From: Smallanthus sonchifolius
Taxonomy: Eukaryota; Streptophyta; Magnoliopsida; Asterales; Asteraceae
Assembly (NCBI GenBank): GCA_023525975.1
Contig: JAKNSE010000037.1
Span: 5,562,501 to 5,626,500, forward strand
Direction: 5' to 3'
DNA length: 64,000 nt
Under the pieces are notes generated by a model. The model ran no database searches. It was not told the DNA's origin and saw only the letters and a list, made by a program, of their open reading frames with translations. Shown piece by piece: positions 45,714 through 55,917 of the stretch; position 1 is the first letter of the stretch, and every line of letters begins with the position of its first letter. The position numbers were made by a program, and so were the translations under genes.

Positions 45714-47686
45714 CATTAACACACCCGGCCTTAACCAAGGCTCTCACAATTAACTTACACGACAGCTATATACGTCAAGTCACAATTCTGACACAACGGT
45801 CAATCTACTCTACATACCCCAATAATATCATCTACACGTCACACTAACATTACCACATTAATATCATCACATGCATAATAAATATAACTCTACGTTTGCG
45901 TGCAATTCAACACCACATAAATGTACTCGTAAACACATACCTCGTCACTGCACCCTCGTCGGGGTTACCCTCGTCAGGGCGTTCAACACACCCCAAGCTC
46001 ATCATTAACCTGTTAAATAAATGTCACCATTGGTGACTTCTCGACGGACCTCATCCTTCACAAATCCCGTTTGCCATGTCATACGGACAACGATGCAAAC
46101 ACGTCACACAAATATAAACACATAATATCACACATCATATACACGACACATTATTGACACCTGTACCACACACGTGATACTAGAACAATGTATATATATG
46201 TATATACCCCACATGAATCATAAGCATTTAGCTTAATGCCTGACTCTCCCTGATCTACCCTTATCACATCACATATTAATATCTCATACCCTTAGCTCAC
46301 ATATTTCAACGAACACACCATAAACCCTACGACTCTTAAATAAGCATTTTATACTCAAAACATATCGGGTTAGAACCCGAAACCCTTAACACGATTAATT
46401 ACATTAACACCTCATGAAAGTATGTACGATAGCCCCAAAACAGTAAAACGTAAAAGAGGGGATTAGAAACTCACCGGTTGCGAAACTTTCCTTCCGAAGT
46501 CGCATACCTGTAAACTCGTAGTCCAACGTGAACCTGTCGTCAAATAAACTACCCAGATCAATCCTATTATCGCAGTAACACTAACGCATCTATTCTGAAC
46601 CAGCAGCTACAAGCTCGGTCTAAGTCGTCCCAAACCGTACAACCGACGCGCTCGCTCGCGTACAAAAACCCTTAAATTCCCATATCCCAAAATACTCCCC
46701 AACAATGAATATAAAGTCCTATGTGTTCATACTTTTGCGTACAAGCCGTTCTAAACGGTTTTGTACGAAACTGATGAGCACCACGCGAGAGAAAAACTTG
46801 TTTTGCTCATATCTCGACCATACGAACTCTGTTTCGCGCGAACCACCTATCTCTTTCAGCACGCTCGGTTTTGCGCGTCAATATACGAGTAGCTTAAAAC
46901 CGACCCAAATGGACTCCGTTTTAGGCAAATAATATGTCCACGCGTTCGTATCACCGAAATCTTTCAGACGAACCAGTCTCTGTCGCCGAAAACCGCTCCT
47001 CCGTCGCCGAAAAATCGAACAGTATCCGGAATTCGCCTTTTTCGCGCGTCTGTCTTCGCACTGCTCGTATCCCTATCAAATGAACTCGGAATTGGACAAA
47101 TAATAAATCCACGCGACCGTGTCGCCAAACTTTTCCACCTCCACCCATCTCCGCCTCCTGGCGCCGCCATAAATCGCGAACAGTGGCCGGAAATCCTCGC
47201 CGGATTTCCGTTTTCGCTCGTTCCTTCGCCAATCGTTTCCATGTCGCCTCCTAGTGGCCATAACACTTTAATCAATCAACCCTAACAGAAAAATCATCCA
47301 AAATCGAATACAATGAGGAAAAGGAGATTACCTCGTTACGTTTGAAAGCTTCCCGATCGGAAACCACCGCGTCGCCGCCTTCCTTCTCCCCGATCCGGCG
47401 GCTCTCCCTCTCTCGGTTCTCCTTCAGCCGTCGCGCACTCTCCCTAGCCAAATGGCTAGGGTTTGCGCATAATGGTGGCTTTTAAATGGCCACTATTTTC
47501 GCTTCGGGTCCTTGTAAAACCGTCTCGCGCGCTTTTAATCCCGAACTAGACATTAAACGATTACTCGATCTTGTACCTTAATTGAATCAATCTTTACAAG
47601 GCCATCCCTGCTAACCGGACATGCAATAAGGATTCGGTTAGTCCACTAACCCGAATCGTTCGCTTACGGATTTTCGGGATATTACA
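45714..47686 (-). repeat. LTR-C, truncated (lacks about 560 bp)
   Basis: Nearly identical to 42,487-44,578 except for two small deletions (about 45 bp near 46,677 and about 95 bp near 46,853). Ends GATATTACA, then the CATTC duplication. Confidence 0.88.
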
Positions 47687-48028
47687 CATTCTCAATCATT
47701 TTTTCCTACCTCTCTCCTATTAATTATAAAAATTTCTTTAATTATTTTTATAATTTTTTGTTTTTCGTTTTTCTCTCCTATTAGATAATAATGATTTATA
47801 TATTTCTTTTTATAAACCGTTTTTTATATTTAAAAAAATATAGGTTTGTTCATAAAACATTTTTATAAATTGAACATTTCTTTCATTCTTTTTATAAAAC
47901 ATTTTTAAAAGTAACTATATAACGTTTATAGAATTTGTACTAAAAACTATATAATATGTCATAAATATGTAATAATTAAATCCTTATTACTAAATATATA
48001 ACATTGTATTTATTCAACCCGTGTTTTC

Positions 48029-48254
48029 GTTTAGTACTTACCGTTGCGACCAATTGACTTTATTTTTAAAAAACGATTGATGTTTTTTTTAATTTAAAAG
48101 TGCGATATATAATAATAACTAAAAAAATAAAAGTTTTAAATTAAGATATCAAATATAAATAACGAAATAATAGAATAGCAGTTATCTAATCTATTAAAGA
48201 GCAACAAGTGTGAATAGTGAAGTATCCTAGCAGGCTGCTTAACCTTGCAGGTAG
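48029..48254. other. AT-rich spacer
   Basis: No gene or element recognised. Confidence 0.35.
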
Positions 48255-48824
48255 TATGGGTGTTCATTATTCGAATCTCATTCGAATAACCCGAAATTCA
48301 ATTCGAACAGAATTCGAATTTAAAATTCGATTTCGAATTTTAGTTTATTCGAATAGAATAATTATTCGATTCGAATAAATAAGTCAAATTCAAATTAAAA
48401 AATCTTCAATTCGATTTGATTCGAATAACCCAAATTTGTATATTATATAATTTATAATTTTTTTAATATATAATATCATCTTATAAAAATAGGTTTAGTC
48501 TGGGCTTCTAACTTCAAATTACTTGTGGATTTTTGTATAATTTTTTTTTAATATAATATCCTCTTGAGTCTTGACTACTATGATAATACGGCATGGTTGT
48601 CCCGGCTTTTGTTTTTAGTTATCTTGTTAGTTGTTACACTTTTTATATTAATTTTTGTATTTATGTTAGAATTAGAATTGTTAAATTTTTAGAAATTTAG
48701 TTAAAAACCTAAACATTTGTACTTTTTTTAAATAAAATAAAGAAATAATTCGGTTTATTCGAATTCGAATAAGCTTATTTGAATTCGAATTAACCGAATA
48801 ACCTGATTCAATTGAACACCCCTA
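48255..48824. mobile_element. MITE with GGGTGTTCA ends
   Basis: The left TATGGGTGTTCATTATTCG pairs with the right end read inward, TAGGGGTGTTCAATTGAATC. Both sides carry ATTCGAAT-rich repeats. Target duplication is not clean, so the superfamily is left open (hAT-like). Confidence 0.6.
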
Positions 48825-49660
48825 ACAGGCAACCAACTTATTTTTTTTCTTCATTTTCACCCTATACTATATACAATTTACTCTTTTTACCCGTTTAACT
48901 ATGTATTAATTTCATTTTTCTATAATAAATTTCGTTCGTCAACTTAAAAAAAAATGAATTGCACGGCTATTATTATTATTATTATTATTTATTTATTGTC
49001 AATGTTCCGATATAAATTTTAATTAAAACGGAGTTGTATTTTTTTTTCTTAAAATAAAATATAAGAAAGGGTAGTAATAAAATATTAGTTTATTTTTTTG
49101 TATTAATTTTTTTTCTTCTTCTACCCTTTGTCTTCTCCGTTTTATTACAATGCTCCGTGTTTTATCATTTCGTACGGTCGGATAAAATTTCAGATCTGAT
49201 ACTTTATTCACTCTTCTCCTTCATTTCACCTAATCTACCGACAATTTGAGGAGTCAAACACCAAAAAATCTATCAGACGTTGGATCTCTTGGGAAGCAAG
49301 GCTAGTCGGCTGGAGGATCAACAGATCCCCGGACCCTCCTTTGATTTTGTCGATGGATACATCGTGAAAGACAATAAAACCAATAAATTGTAAAAAAACA
49401 TCAAATAACCAAATATACGAACTCATACAATATGTCAACAACTCTCTTATACTACTTGAATCCCATAATTTGGGAGGTGTCACCTAATTAATATGTGTAG
49501 TTTTTTTATCCTTGAACCTGCGATACTTATAGTGAATTACATTCAAATTTCATTAGTAATCGTACAACAATCAAGTCTAGTTTATTTATTTGTAGTTTTA
49601 AAATTTAATATATTTTTATTATTTATTTTTATTTAATTATTAATGTATTTTAGTTATTAA
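48825..49660. other. Non-coding spacer
   Basis: AT-rich, with ATT microsatellite at about 48,969-48,998. The frame at 49,235-49,483 (minus) has no recognised motif. No gene identified. Confidence 0.35.
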
Positions 49661-50105
49661 CTAGATGGTTATACCGTGCTTCGCGGCGGGTGTTGGCCCA
49701 TCGTTAATGAAATTTAAATGAAAGTGTAGCAGCGGTAAAAATAATTTAATAAAAAAGAAACATAAAACTAAATATTAATACCGGTTCGGGTCGTCGAAAC
49801 GATAAAAACGAATACCGAAACGGGTTCCGATAATACAAATACCGACAGTGATGTTGTTCACTCATAATAGGTTCGGCTCGTCACGGTACCACAATGGTAA
49901 CGACACTCACAATAGGCAACGATAAAATCAATTTTGAATACAACTCCGTTTTAAAAAAAACTATACCAGAACGTTGACAAAAAAAATACTAAAAACAACC
50001 GCGCACTCGGTATTTTGAAAAAAAATTAACGAATGAAAGTTTTTAAAGGAAAACGAAATTAATAGATTATAAAACGGGTTAAAACGTATATTATATATAG
50101 TATAA
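49661..50105 (-). mobile_element. Non-autonomous Helitron
   Basis: On the minus strand it ends with a hairpin (CCGCGAAGCACGG, 49,674-49,686) followed by CTAG (49,661-49,664) and T. Its start reads TTATACTATATATAATATACG near 50,105. It shares an ordered interior with 36,330-36,710. No genes. Confidence 0.65.
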
Positions 50106-50465
50106 GGGCTGAAAATGAAAGTATTAAAAAAAGCAAATTATGTGTCAAAAATGTAATGGATAGAATTAAAATATTAGAGGAAAAGTGGTAAAACCACTGT
50201 AGATGTCCTTTTGTTTTAGTATAGGTTAATAATTAGTAAAAGAAAAAAATCTTTAAATTAAAAAAAAAGAAGTAAATATGACGTGGTAGTGTGGAAATGT
50301 GAAACCACATCCCTCAAATATGTAGAAATATATAAAAATTGTAGAATCTGGTGTGCCGTTAATGTGGCAATATGATGGAAATGTAAAGTATACCCGTTGG
50401 CTTAAAGATTCCTAAACTCATGCATGAGAATTTTCTAGGAGAAGCCCAATATGCATGGATACCAT
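50106..50465. other. Spacer between Helitron and hAT
   Basis: AT-rich; no gene seen. Confidence 0.35.
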
Positions 50466-50735
50466 CAGTGGCGGATACATGAATTTTTTCAAAGGGGTTC
50501 ACTGTTTTTAGATGCTCGAATATCATAGGGACGCACATAAAAAAATCCGGGTCAGTTTGATGGTTCGGGTCAAGTAAGGTTCATCAGAGCAGAAAAATTC
50601 TAAAAGGAAATACGTGAAAAAGAACATAAATTAGACACATCATAGCAAACAAATTAATCACATGCCTTACTCCACCAGAGTAGGAATTTAATAACGTTTA
50701 GTCATTGTGGAGCCACGCAATATTTCTAACAGAAC

Positions 50736-51061
50736 TAGGGCTGACATATCGTGTATACACATGTTTAAGAACCTGTTTAGTGAAACAAAAGTTTTAACAT
50801 GTACTAATAGGTATTTACCGGGTACTAACAGATACTTAACAAGTATTTTACCAGGTATAATATCATATTTTAGTATTTTTTATTTTAAAAAAATCTTAAC
50901 AGGTAAACAGGTATTTTACCTGTTTAGACATGAAAATTAATTTGTAGATTCGTGTCTACCTGTTTAGGACACGAAACACGATAAGGCCATACACGATACC
51001 TGTTAAGACCGTGTAGGTTCGTGTCGTGTATTCGTGTACGTGTCTAAAATTGCCAGCCCTA
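50736..51061. mobile_element. hAT MITE (TAGGGCTG ends), nested
   Basis: Starts TAGGGCTGACATATCGTG, ends ATTGCCAGCCCTA. Perfect 8-bp flanks AACAGAAC (50,728-50,735 and 51,062-51,069). The interior repeats ACAGGTA and CGTGTC words. The truncated copy at 5,284 is the same family. Confidence 0.88.
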
Positions 51062-51684
51062 AACAGAACCCGGAGAATGCTCAAGTTCTCTTGGAGGTCC
51101 ATCTAGTAAAAAAATCCAACTCCTTGACAAAAGAGCATGTACCAGAAGGGGCAAATTAGCTAATTCCAACTACTTAACAAAAATCTCTACAACTTGATTT
51201 GTGTTCCTTTTCCCATATGATCAAGTATATAAACAATAAGCCTGGACATAAGATTTAGAAACAAAATAAATAAACATCCACACATTATTAAACATAAAAG
51301 GGAAGTTTTAGAGAACTAACAAATGAAAACACACAAAATTCTAATTGAACACAAGAGCTTCATGTTTATCGAAAAGCCTTTGTTATTTTGACACGTTCTT
51401 TTATTAAATTACCTGCTAGAAATTTTTCGTACGTGCTTTGGTTGTGTTTAAAAAAAAATAATAAGAAGTGTCGTTTAATTGACTAGTCTTAAAAATAATA
51501 AAGAAATCAGTTTTAATATTATTTTATTAAAATTATTTAACTTTTTTCATACGTTTGCAGCACTTAAAATTTAATATTTTTTGTTATCGAAAAGTTTTAC
51601 TAACTTGATCAACTCTAAAAGCTGAAGCCACCCGTCCATCATAGGCCCACAACATAAATCAATTAAAAAAAGGTTTTAGAGAAA

Positions 51685-51750
51685 TGACGGGATTCGAACC
51701 CACTACCTCTAGGTTATAAACCAAAACCTAAACCACTACACCACTTGTAG
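51685..51750 (-). other. tRNA-like module inside a hAT
   Basis: Minus strand: TGGTGTAGTGG (A-box-like), an anticodon-arm-like stem TAGGTT/AACCTA and GTGGGTTCGAATCCCGTC (B box). The acceptor stem is absent, so not a functional tRNA; a SINE or tRNA relic. Confidence 0.5.
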
Positions 51751-52034
51751 AACTTTGTATACGGGTTTACCCCAGTTTTTTTACATACCGTTCTATAAAA
51801 ATTTCGAAACGCGGAGGGTTCCTATGAACCCCGATCAATGTAGGTCCGCACCTGTATACCATTACACACACTCATCTACTTTAATTTAATTTAGGTAGTA
51901 TTCTATACACCATAACGTCTTACACACACTTGTATATGGATCAATTAGAGAAAATTATAATTTTGATCAGAAGAAGTTTTGATATATTTTCTTGCTTGGT
52001 TGCTTTATTTTTTTCCTTTCAATATTTTTGTTTC

Positions 52035-52370
52035 TTATTAGATCATGTTATAAAATCTTTATAAAAAAATAAGTATCATTTTCTTTTACTTTTTACATGT
52101 TCTATGGAAGAAATACATGTGCATAGTGTACAACTCCAACCCTAGAAGAGGACAATGCATAAACTATAGAATATGGCACTTTCTCTTAATTTTATGAGTT
52201 CAAGAATGGTTAGATGATTACTTCACGACTTCAAATCACATTGACGGTGCCGTTACGGACTTTCTTTCTTCCACTCGAGCAACTAACTCTTTGTTGTTTG
52301 ATTTATTACCATTTCATCCCTCAAAAACATTTATTAACAATTTCATCCCAAAAGAAATAAAGCTAGTATC
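52035..52370. repeat. Duplicated segment, copy 1
   Basis: Shares TTAGATCATGTTATxAAATC, CCTAGAAGAGGACAATGCAT, ATTTTATGAGTTCAAGAATG and GAGCAACTAAC...TTGTTGTTTGATTTATTACC in order with 55,612-55,917. Copy 1 has about 40 bp extra near 52,222-52,260. No coding signal. Confidence 0.8.
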
Positions 52371-52384
52371 CACATTTGTTCGAG

Positions 52385-53010
52385 TAATGTTGAATTTCAA
52401 GGACAAAATTCTTTTAAGCAGGAGAGATTTGTAACACCCCCAAAGTTCAAGAAACATCAAAGTCCAGGGGTTAAAGTGCAAACTCCCCAAGCTGCAAGGA
52501 CTAAATATGAAAGTTTTGATTTTTTGGGCGGTAGCGGACCGCTACCACGGTGTTGGCGGTCTGCTACGTAGAGAGGAAGGGAGTAATGATGAGCCGCCAC
52601 GTGTCGAGTGACTAACGGACGAAAAATGACGCGTGTAACCTTATCGCAGACCGTCACCCAAACCTTAACGGTTCGCTACGGAAAATAAGGGGATAGCGGA
52701 CCGCTATCCCAAGGCTTAACGGTCCGCTACGGTGCCCGAAGGAAAGGTTTTGCCGCTGGAGGCGGTGGCGGTCCATAGCGGTCCGATAAGGATCTGTGTT
52801 CAGCCTATAAAATGAACCCATGAGCTCGAGCAACGTACTTGTTATTGTAGGTTTCTATTAAGAACCTTATTTTGTAATTCAGTCAAATCTAGTTTGTAAA
52901 ACAATGTTATTATAATAAAAGTTTGAGGTTTTAGTCTTCCACTGTATGTTTCTGTATCAATGTCACTATAACCAGTATCTGGGAACTGGGGTGTGACAGG
53001 CGAGGTCAAC
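52385..53010 (+). mobile_element. Chromovirus 3' end and LTR remnant with palindromes
   Basis: TTGAATTTCAAGGACAAAATTC then AAGCAGGAGAGATT (polypurine-like) precedes TGTAACACCCCCAAAG at 52,432, the usual order at a chromovirus 3' LTR. The LTR has two strong palindromes (52,530-52,546 and 52,691-52,709), a TATA box (52,806-52,812) and possibly ends near GTGTGACA at 52,991-52,998. No pol sequence precedes it. Confidence 0.68.
52806..52812 (+). promoter_or_regulatory. TATA box of the 52.4-kb LTR
   Basis: TATAAAA in the context GCCTATAAAATG, about 100 bp after the second strong palindrome. Confidence 0.5.
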
Positions 53011-53039
53011 ATGAGCGAGGTGACCACCCACACCCGGCC

Positions 53040-53640
53040 ATAACGCTCCAAGTCGTGGCGTCATATGATCTTTGGATTTGACATGCATTCTTTGGTGTTG
53101 TGGATCAAACAATGATACTAATGTTTTAGATCAATCGCCTATTTCGATGACATCATAGACGGAGTTTCACTCGGGTCTTCATTTTATGTTAATGATGTAT
53201 AGTACCAATGCTAGTATTATCTTGTTGATGGTATTTATCCATAGTACGTCACGTTTGTCAAAGTATTTACGCCCACAAGGAGTTAAAAGGATATTATTAA
53301 AAAAAAGCCCAAGAATTGACACAGAAAGATATTGAATGAGCTTTTGGAATTCTGAATAAAAAATGGGTTATTGTGGACAATCCAACATTAATTTGGTCAA
53401 AAAAAATAAAAAAAAAATAAGTAAGGAATGTTATCTACACTTGCGTTATTTTACCTAATATGATATTGGAGGACAAGGGAAGAGCTATTTACCAAAACTA
53501 TAAAGATAACCTCCAACTGTCTAGTGTACTCTAAACGCCCAAGAGAAAGAAGCAATTCGTAACGCAATACACAATAGAGAAACGCATATCAACCTTCGCG
53601 GGGATTTGACATACCATATTTGAAGGAATCACTCACGTGA
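53040..53640 (+). pseudogene. PIF/Harbinger transposase fragment (DDE_Tnp4 type)
   Basis: Read across frames: VASYDLWI followed by a HAFFGV block, then DDIIDGVSLGSSFY, YYLVDGIYP, FVK, LTQKDIERAFGI and KWVIVDNP, an xVIYTCVILHNMILEDKGRA block, and a tail. This order is the C-terminal two-thirds of a Harbinger transposase: the YxLVDGIYP region with a catalytic Asp, and the catalytic Glu region in DIERAFG. Several stops and at least three frameshifts, and the N-terminal part is absent (replaced by LTR DNA at 53.0 kb). Full transposases run about 400 aa. Inactive. Confidence 0.75.
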
Positions 53641-54538
53641 TATATGATTAATTAATATTAGAATTTTATGTGAAGTGTTATCTTTTTATAAATATTAAAT
53701 TAATATTTGTATTTTTTGTTTTTATTTTAAATAAGCTATTCTTTAACTTGATTTGCATATTAAAAGTCATATATACTGAGTGAGTTCTTCTGGTTTTAAT
53801 TTATTAACTGTAAACTTTATATTTTTCATTTAATATAGCTCAATTATTAAAATAAAATAAATTTTGTCTTTGTTACATTTTAACAAAACATTTTCTATTC
53901 TTTAAAACTCTGTGATTTCACAAAATGGAAATCCTTTTATTTACTTTCGTTTTGTTAAAACTTTGTCTTTAGGGAAACCAGTTACAGTGTCCCACTCTAC
54001 TTCTGTCATTCATTATTTCTTTGTCTTATCACCGAGTGAACTAGCACTTGGATATATCATTGTAACATAACCGGACCACTCATTAAGAGCAAACACATGT
54101 TGAACTTTTTCTCAGTTAGCTACAAGTTAAGTAACTGTTGAAATCTTAAACACTACCACCATAAAAAAGAGTTGTTTATACTCTATAAACTCGTTTATAA
54201 ATTCTTGTATTTCACCATCATAGATTTCGGTTAAAATCCAAAATCCCCAAATTTCATCAAAACACCCAAAAATCAACTTCTTCAATTCCCAAGTTTTTAA
54301 AGTAGGATGTTTTCATATGAATTATAATCAAGAATGATAGATATTTCTAATCTAGAAAACTTCATTATATGGCTCAATTTCTGATAATCACCATAAATCT
54401 CACAAATAAACTTTCTAATCCAGGTATCTTTAGGGTTGCTAATCAAAAAAGTATATATGCTTAGGGTTGTATCAAATCATGAAGGATGATGAATTAAAGA
54501 GTTAGTTGTACAAATGACCCATGTGGTTTGATCAAATT
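53641..54538. other. Spacer; AT-rich
   Basis: Contains a CTGAGTGAGTTCT phrase near 53,776 like that in the gypsy LTR family, perhaps a small LTR fragment. No gene recognised. Confidence 0.35.
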
Positions 54539-54984
54539 GCATGTTTGAAAATAGGATTAAAAAATTGCAAACTTAGTCCAAATATTTGTGAGCTGGTTGC
54601 ACTTTTTGTCCCTCACGTTAAATACAAGTTAGCTTTTAACGAAAAACTACCCCATGTGTCATCCACGTGAGGGTAATTTAAACTTTTCAAACATAAACTC
54701 TAATAAACAAAAATACATAGAAAATAAGCACGAAACAACATAAAAAATACCCTCACTAAATAAACAAAAAACTGCATAAAAAGAACAATTTTTGGGTTGT
54801 TTTGTGCTTATTTTTTATGCATTTTTCGTTTATTAGGATTTACCCTCACATGAATGACACATGAGGCAATTTTCTGTTAAAAACTAATTGGTATTTAATG
54901 TCAGGGGCTAAAGATATAACCAACTCATAAATTTTTAGACTAAGTTTATAATTTTTCAATGCTAGGGGGCCAAACATGCAATGA
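54539..54984. mobile_element. Fold-back element with about 210-bp arms
   Basis: The arm 54,539-54,750 pairs with 54,780-54,984 along nearly its whole length, around a centre near 54,765. Landmarks on both arms: GCATGTTTG, TAAACTTAGTC-like, TTAAATACxAxTTAG, CATGTGTCAT(C/T)CA(C/T)GTGAGGGTAA and AAATAAGCAC(G/A)AAACAAC. No open frame. Half of a related unit may lie at 30,260-30,400. Confidence 0.8.
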
Positions 54985-55351
54985 TGAGAAACTAATTTTC
55001 ACTTCCAATTTTTGAGAAGTCGGTCTTCTCTTCGTCACCTAGTATATCTCGTCGATGACACACACATACAAACACCATAATGTTCTTTTCTGGCTTTTTT
55101 AGATGGCACGTGGCTTATGTTTTAATCCATCAAGGTGTTTGATTTAGTTTACCCCTTGTACATATTTGGCCCTCCATTTAACGGTAAAGGATATAATTGT
55201 CTCAAAACAAATTATCACACTTTTTTAGCCCCCACATGGCCATCTCCGGCGGCCGCCACGGGCCCTACCTCAGTAGCCACCACGGGGCCCGCCTTAGCAG
55301 CCACCAAAGCACCAACATGCTATTAGATGTGTTGGGCTCCATCTACATGTA

Positions 55352-55513
55352 TTAGTCGTCGTCTGTAATGGGAGAAGGACTTGTAGCAGTGGCAGACTGA
55401 TGGTGCGACGGCTGCAGGGATCCATCTTCCTCTTTTACCACTGGCCCGAAAGTATCCGGATCAGTAACATGATCAAGCTCGGTATGACTTAACAATTCTG
55501 ACATGCATGTCAT
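55352..55513 (-). pseudogene. Orphan coding-like fragment, 53 residues
   Basis: Minus-strand frame from ATG at 55,513 to TAA at 55,352. It contains SELLSHTELDHVTDPDTFGP and a Ser/Thr/Pro-rich end finishing in DDD. Composition looks protein-like rather than random, but an in-frame TAG lies just upstream of the first ATG and no neighbour exon is seen. Possibly the last exon of a lost gene. Not recognised. Confidence 0.3.
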
Positions 55514-55611
55514 CTATACGACTTGTATGACTGTACGAGTCGTATAGATAACTGAGGTGGTGTACGGTCAGGGTGGATTGTGTACGTATAAGATGCCCTA
55601 CTTTTTTTATC

Positions 55612-55917
55612 GATTGTTAGATCATGTTATTAAATCTTTAGAAAGGTAAGTATCACCTTTTACTTTTTACAAGTTACACGTTCTATAGTAGACAATACAT
55701 GTGCATATCTATCAATTGTACAAATCCACTCCTAGAAGAGGACAATGCATAGAGTATAGAGTATGGCAGTTTCTCTTTATTTTATGAGTTCAAGAATGGT
55801 TGGATGCTTATTTTCTTTCTTCCACCCGAGCAACTAACCCCTTGTTGTTTGATTTATTACCCTTTCAGTTCCTCAAAAGTATTTATTAACAACTTCACCC
55901 CAAATAAATAAAGCTAA
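55612..55917. repeat. Duplicated segment, copy 2
   Basis: Direct-orientation copy of 52,035-52,370, about 3.6 kb away, lacking the 40-bp piece present in copy 1. Confidence 0.8.

Larger units (their letters stand above)
40073..47686 (-). mobile_element. Compound gypsy insertion: LTR - internal - LTR - internal - LTR
   Basis: Minus-strand chromovirus family. On the plus strand: LTR-A remnant 40,073-40,232; leader-side internal DNA 40,233-41,931 with primer-binding site 41,917-41,928; complete LTR-B 41,932-44,578; polypurine tract and post-pol DNA 44,579-45,623; scrambled junction 45,624-45,713; LTR-C 45,714-47,686. The middle LTR therefore serves as 5' LTR to one internal piece and 3' LTR to the other, the layout left by LTR-LTR recombination between copies. 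The outer ends carry one CATTC duplication. All pol genes are gone. Confidence 0.85.
40014..48028 (+). mobile_element. Helitron split by the compound LTR insertion, 3' end lost
   Basis: The left part 40,014-40,072 starts TCTATACTATCTAATAAC after an A, as in the 38,099 Helitron. The right part 47,687-48,028 contains TCAATCATTTTTTCC, CCTCTCTCCTATTAA and TATTTATTCAACCCGTGT, matching that Helitron in order, but stops before the terminal hairpin and CTAG. The LTR compound lies between. Confidence 0.65.
50466..51854. mobile_element. 1.39-kb non-autonomous hAT with a nested hAT MITE
   Basis: Starts CAGTGGCGGATACATGAA; read inward from the right, CAGGTGCGGACCTACATTG. Flanks GATACCAT (50,458-50,465) and TATACCAT (51,855-51,862), 7/8. 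Interior non-coding, containing a nested MITE at 50,736-51,061 and a tRNA-like module at 51,685-51,750. Confidence 0.68.

Noticed and set aside
49235..49483. Minus-strand 82-residue frame
   Set aside because: No recognisable motif, no splice or promoter context, AT-rich surroundings.
51685..51750. Possible tRNA gene
   Set aside because: A and B boxes are present but there is no acceptor stem and no normal anticodon loop; kept only as a tRNA-like module.
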